DNA from: Flavobacterium sp. WC2421
GTDB taxonomy: Bacteria > Bacteroidota > Bacteroidia > Flavobacteriales > Flavobacteriaceae
Reading direction: 5' to 3'
DNA length: 64,000 nt
NCBI RefSeq assembly: GCF_040822115.1
Contig: NZ_CP162004.1
Span: 1,798,001-1,862,000 of the forward strand
The first letter of the stretch is position 1, and every line of letters starts with the position of its first letter. Of this stretch, positions 61,232-64,000 are shown in pieces. The notes below the pieces were generated by a model that did no database searches, had not been told where the DNA came from, and worked only from the letters and a program-made list of their open reading frames with translations. The translations under genes and the position numbers were made by a program.

Positions 61232-64000
61232 ATGCCAAAAGACACATCCATAAAATCAGTTTTAATAATAGGTTCAGGTCCTATTGTTATTGGTCAAGCA
61301 TGCGAATTTGATTATGCAGGATCGCAATCTGCACGTTCAATTCGTGAAGAAGGAATAGAAGTTATCTTGATAAACTCTAATCCAGCAACGATTATGACCG
61401 ATCCTTCTATGGCCGATCATATTTATTTGAAGCCTTTAACTACTAAATCGATAATTGAAATCTTAAAAGCACATCCACAAATTGATGCTGTTTTACCTAC
61501 TATGGGTGGACAAACGGCGTTGAACTTGTGTTTAGAAGCGGAAGAAAAAGGAATTTGGGAAGATTTTGGAGTAAAATTAATTGGAGTTGATGTTAATGCC
61601 ATTAATATTACTGAGGATAGAGAGCAGTTCAAACAGCTTTTGAAAAAAATTGGAGTACCATCAGCACCTGCAGAAATTTGTACTTCATACTTAAGAGGAA
61701 AAGAAATTGCACAAGAATTTGGTTTTCCATTAGTAATCCGTCCTTCATTTACACTTGGAGGAACTGGAGCAGCAATTGTCTATAAAAAAGAAGATTTTGA
61801 TGAACTTTTAACTAGAGGTTTAGAAGCATCTCCTATCCATGAGGTTTTGATTGACAAGGCTTTAATGGGATGGAAAGAATACGAATTGGAACTTTTAAGA
61901 GATAAAAACGACAATGTGGTTATCATTTGTTCTATCGAAAATATGGATCCAATGGGAATTCATACTGGAGATTCAATCACAGTGGCACCAGCAATGACTT
62001 TATCGGATACTACTTTCCAAAGAATGCGTGATTATGCGATCTTGATGATGCGTAGTATCGGGAATTTTGCAGGAGGTTGTAACGTACAGTTTGCCGTTTC
62101 ACCAGATGATAAAGAAGATATCGTAGCGATAGAAATCAATCCTCGTGTGTCTCGTTCTTCTGCCTTGGCTTCAAAAGCAACAGGTTATCCAATTGCAAAA
62201 ATTGCTTCGAAACTAGCTTTAGGATATAATTTAGATGAACTGCAAAATCAAATTACCAAATCTACTTCGGCTTTATTCGAACCAACTTTGGATTATGTGA
62301 TTGTGAAAATTCCACGTTGGAACTTTGATAAATTTGAAGGAGCGGATAGAACTTTAGGTCTTCAAATGAAATCGGTTGGTGAAGTAATGGGAATTGGACG
62401 TTCGTTCCAAGAAGCATTGCATAAAGCGACTCAATCATTAGAAATTAAAAGAAATGGTTTAGGTGCTGACGGAAAAGGATACACGAACTACGAACAAATT
62501 ATTGAGAAACTAACTTTTGCAAGTTGGGATCGTGTTTTTGTGATTTATGATGCGATTGCCATGGGGATTCCTTTGAGCCGCATCCATGAAATTACTAAAA
62601 TCGATATGTGGTTCTTGAAACAATATGAGGAACTTTATACTTTAGAAAAAGAAATTACAACCTATAAAGTGGATGCCTTGCCAAAAGGACTTTTGCTTGA
62701 AGCGAAACAAAAAGGGTTTGCCGACAGACAAATTGCACACATGGTGGGCTGTTTAGAAAGTCAAGTACATGCTTTGCGTATGGATATGGATATTAATCGC
62801 GTATTCAAACTAGTTGATACTTGTGCGGCCGAATTTAAAGCGAAAACACCTTATTACTATTCTACTTTTGAAGCTGAAATTGAAAAAGCAGACGGAACTC
62901 GTTTCGTAGATAATGAAAGCGTTGTTACCGATAAAAAGAAAATAATTGTTCTTGGGTCAGGCCCAAATAGAATTGGACAAGGAATCGAATTTGATTATTC
63001 TTGTGTACACGGAGTGCTTGCTGCTAAAGAGTGTGGATACGAAACCATCATGATTAACTGTAATCCTGAAACGGTTTCAACTGATTTTGATACGGCAGAT
63101 AAATTATACTTTGAGCCTGTTTTTTGGGAACACATTTACGATATTATCAAGCACGAAAAACCTGAAGGGGTTATTGTACAATTAGGAGGTCAAACGGCAC
63201 TGAAATTAGCAGAAAAATTATCTAAATACGGAATAAAAATTATTGGAACTAGCTTTGATGCTTTGGATTTAGCCGAAGATAGAGGGCGTTTCTCTGATTT
63301 ATTGACTGAATTAGAAATTCCTTTCCCGCAGTTTGGAATTGCTGAAACGGCTGATGAAGCTGCTGCATTAGCAGATACTTTAGACTTTCCATTATTGATT
63401 CGTCCTTCGTATGTGTTAGGAGGTCAAGGAATGAAAATTGTAATCAACAAGCAAGAATTAGAAGAGCATGTTGTGAATTTATTGAAAACCATTCCTGGAA
63501 ACAAATTGCTTTTAGACCATTATTTAGATGGTGCGATTGAAGCAGAAGCAGATGCGATTTGTGACGGAGAAAATGTGTACATCATAGGAATTATGGAGCA
63601 CATCGAACCTTGTGGAGTGCACTCTGGTGATAGTAATGCAACATTGCCTCCTTTTAATTTAGGAGAATTTGTAATGCAACAAATAAAAGACCATACTAAG
63701 AAAATAGCATTAGGATTAAGAACGGTTGGTTTAATCAACATTCAGTTTGCGATAAAAGACGATACCGTTTATATTATCGAAGCTAATCCTAGAGCATCTC
63801 GTACAGTACCATTTATTGCGAAAGCTTACGGAGAACCTTATGTAAACTACGCTACAAAAGTAATGTTAGGACATAATAAAGTAACTGATTTTGATTTCAA
63901 TCCACAATTAAAAGGGTATGCAATCAAGCAACCGGTTTTCTCTTTCAGCAAGTTCCATAATGTAAACAAAGCATTAGGACCTGAGATGAAATCGACAGGA
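61232..64000 (+). CDS. carB: Carbamoyl-phosphate synthase large subunit (partial, 3' end outside window)
   Basis: From the ATG at 61232 the frame is open for 923 codons to the window edge. Two homologous carboxyphosphate/carbamate synthase halves are visible. The first opens SVLIIGSGPIVIGQACEFDY and has RPSFTLGGTGAAIVY and EINPRVSRSSALASKATGYP. The second opens KIIVLGSGPNRIGQGIEFDY and has RPSYVLGGQGMKIV and IEANPRASRTVPFIAKAYGE. The last residues read (GPEMKSTG) correspond to the region just before the allosteric MGS-like domain, so only the C-terminal end is missing. It makes carbamoyl phosphate for pyrimidines and arginine. The small subunit gene is not in the window. Confidence 0.97.
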   Translation, partial: MPKDTSIKSVLIIGSGPIVIGQACEFDYAGSQSARSIREEGIEVILINSNPATIMTDPSMADHIYLKPLTTKSIIEILKAHPQIDAVLPTMGGQTALNLCLEAEEKGIWEDFGVKLIGVDVNAINITEDREQFKQLLKKIGVPSAPAEICTSYLRGKEIAQEFGFPLVIRPSFTLGGTGAAIVYKKEDFDELLTRGLEASPIHEVLIDKALMGWKEYELELLRDKNDNVVIICSIENMDPMGIHTGDSITVAPAMTLSDTTFQRMRDYAILMMRSIGNFAGGCNVQFAVSPDDKEDIVAIEINPRVSRSSALASKATGYPIAKIASKLALGYNLDELQNQITKSTSALFEPTLDYVIVKIPRWNFDKFEGADRTLGLQMKSVGEVMGIGRSFQEALHKATQSLEIKRNGLGADGKGYTNYEQIIEKLTFASWDRVFVIYDAIAMGIPLSRIHEITKIDMWFLKQYEELYTLEKEITTYKVDALPKGLLLEAKQKGFADRQIAHMVGCLESQVHALRMDMDINRVFKLVDTCAAEFKAKTPYYYSTFEAEIEKADGTRFVDNESVVTDKKKIIVLGSGPNRIGQGIEFDYSCVHGVLAAKECGYETIMINCNPETVSTDFDTADKLYFEPVFWEHIYDIIKHEKPEGVIVQLGGQTALKLAEKLSKYGIKIIGTSFDALDLAEDRGRFSDLLTELEIPFPQFGIAETADEAAALADTLDFPLLIRPSYVLGGQGMKIVINKQELEEHVVNLLKTIPGNKLLLDHYLDGAIEAEADAICDGENVYIIGIMEHIEPCGVHSGDSNATLPPFNLGEFVMQQIKDHTKKIALGLRTVGLINIQFAIKDDTVYIIEANPRASRTVPFIAKAYGEPYVNYATKVMLGHNKVTDFDFNPQLKGYAIKQPVFSFSKFHNVNKALGPEMKSTG

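Overview
The window is chromosomal DNA of a Bacteroidota member, most likely a Flavobacterium or close relative. The evidence is the strong A+T bias, repeated use of the TAnnTTTG -7 promoter motif with little Shine-Dalgarno sequence, a large secreted protein ending in a type IX secretion (T9SS) C-terminal sorting domain, a TonB-dependent receptor with a carboxypeptidase-like N-domain, and Bacteroidota-type families (DUF4290, DUF4199, START-like). These assignments come from reading the sequence and from family knowledge; no search was run.

Positions 1-11.7 kb are an accessory region. It holds a truncated repeat-rich adhesin (minus strand, running off the left edge), a 1517-residue T9SS-secreted protein, the decayed remnant of a paralogue of that protein, an orphan TonB-plug protein, and a multiply broken short-chain dehydrogenase beside an intact HxlR regulator. 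Positions 11.8-20.8 kb are a drug/export block: the HxlR regulator, an ABC half-transporter, and a TetR regulator followed by an RND efflux operon (adaptor, pump, outer-membrane channel). Four near-identical palindromes lie at the tetR promoter and upstream of the efflux operon, giving a self-contained regulatory circuit. Positions 20.9-23.5 kb hold an AraC regulator, a DUF417 (RclC/YkgB-like) membrane protein and a multi-pass membrane protein.

From 24 kb onward the content is mainly core genome. It includes tRNA-Met, START-like protein, aminotransferase IV, AlgH/YqgE, HU, fmt-recQ, a P-loop ATPase, DUF493, DUF4290, murA (with Asp in place of the usual catalytic Cys), a CDF transporter, aroQ, two outer-membrane barrel proteins (one with a frameshifted signal peptide), xerD and rny. 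A zapA operon follows, with a 6S-like RNA immediately downstream. Next come an M23 peptidase plus TonB receptor, an EF-hand-like lipoprotein, DUF2971, an MsbA-like ABC exporter, a phosphohexomutase, a glycosyltransferase plus DUF4199, rpmE2, a GlmU-like nucleotidyltransferase, an alanine/Na+ symporter, an ABC-F ATPase, an Arg/Gln repeat protein, a small GNAT, an alpha/beta hydrolase, a lytic transglycosylase, a half-size TauE protein, a TPR protein, rpmH (L34, 53 residues) and the start of carB, which runs off the right edge.

The observations I rate highest are the four-operator TetR/RND circuit, the 6S-like RNA after zapA, a structured intergenic element between the glycosyltransferase and phosphohexomutase genes that resembles repeats I associate with Flavobacteriia, the decaying accessory genes at 9.6-11.7 kb, the frameshift in an outer-membrane protein signal peptide, and the MurA Cys-to-Asp substitution. 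I found no CRISPR array, rRNA operon, complete IS element, prophage or recognisable defence system.
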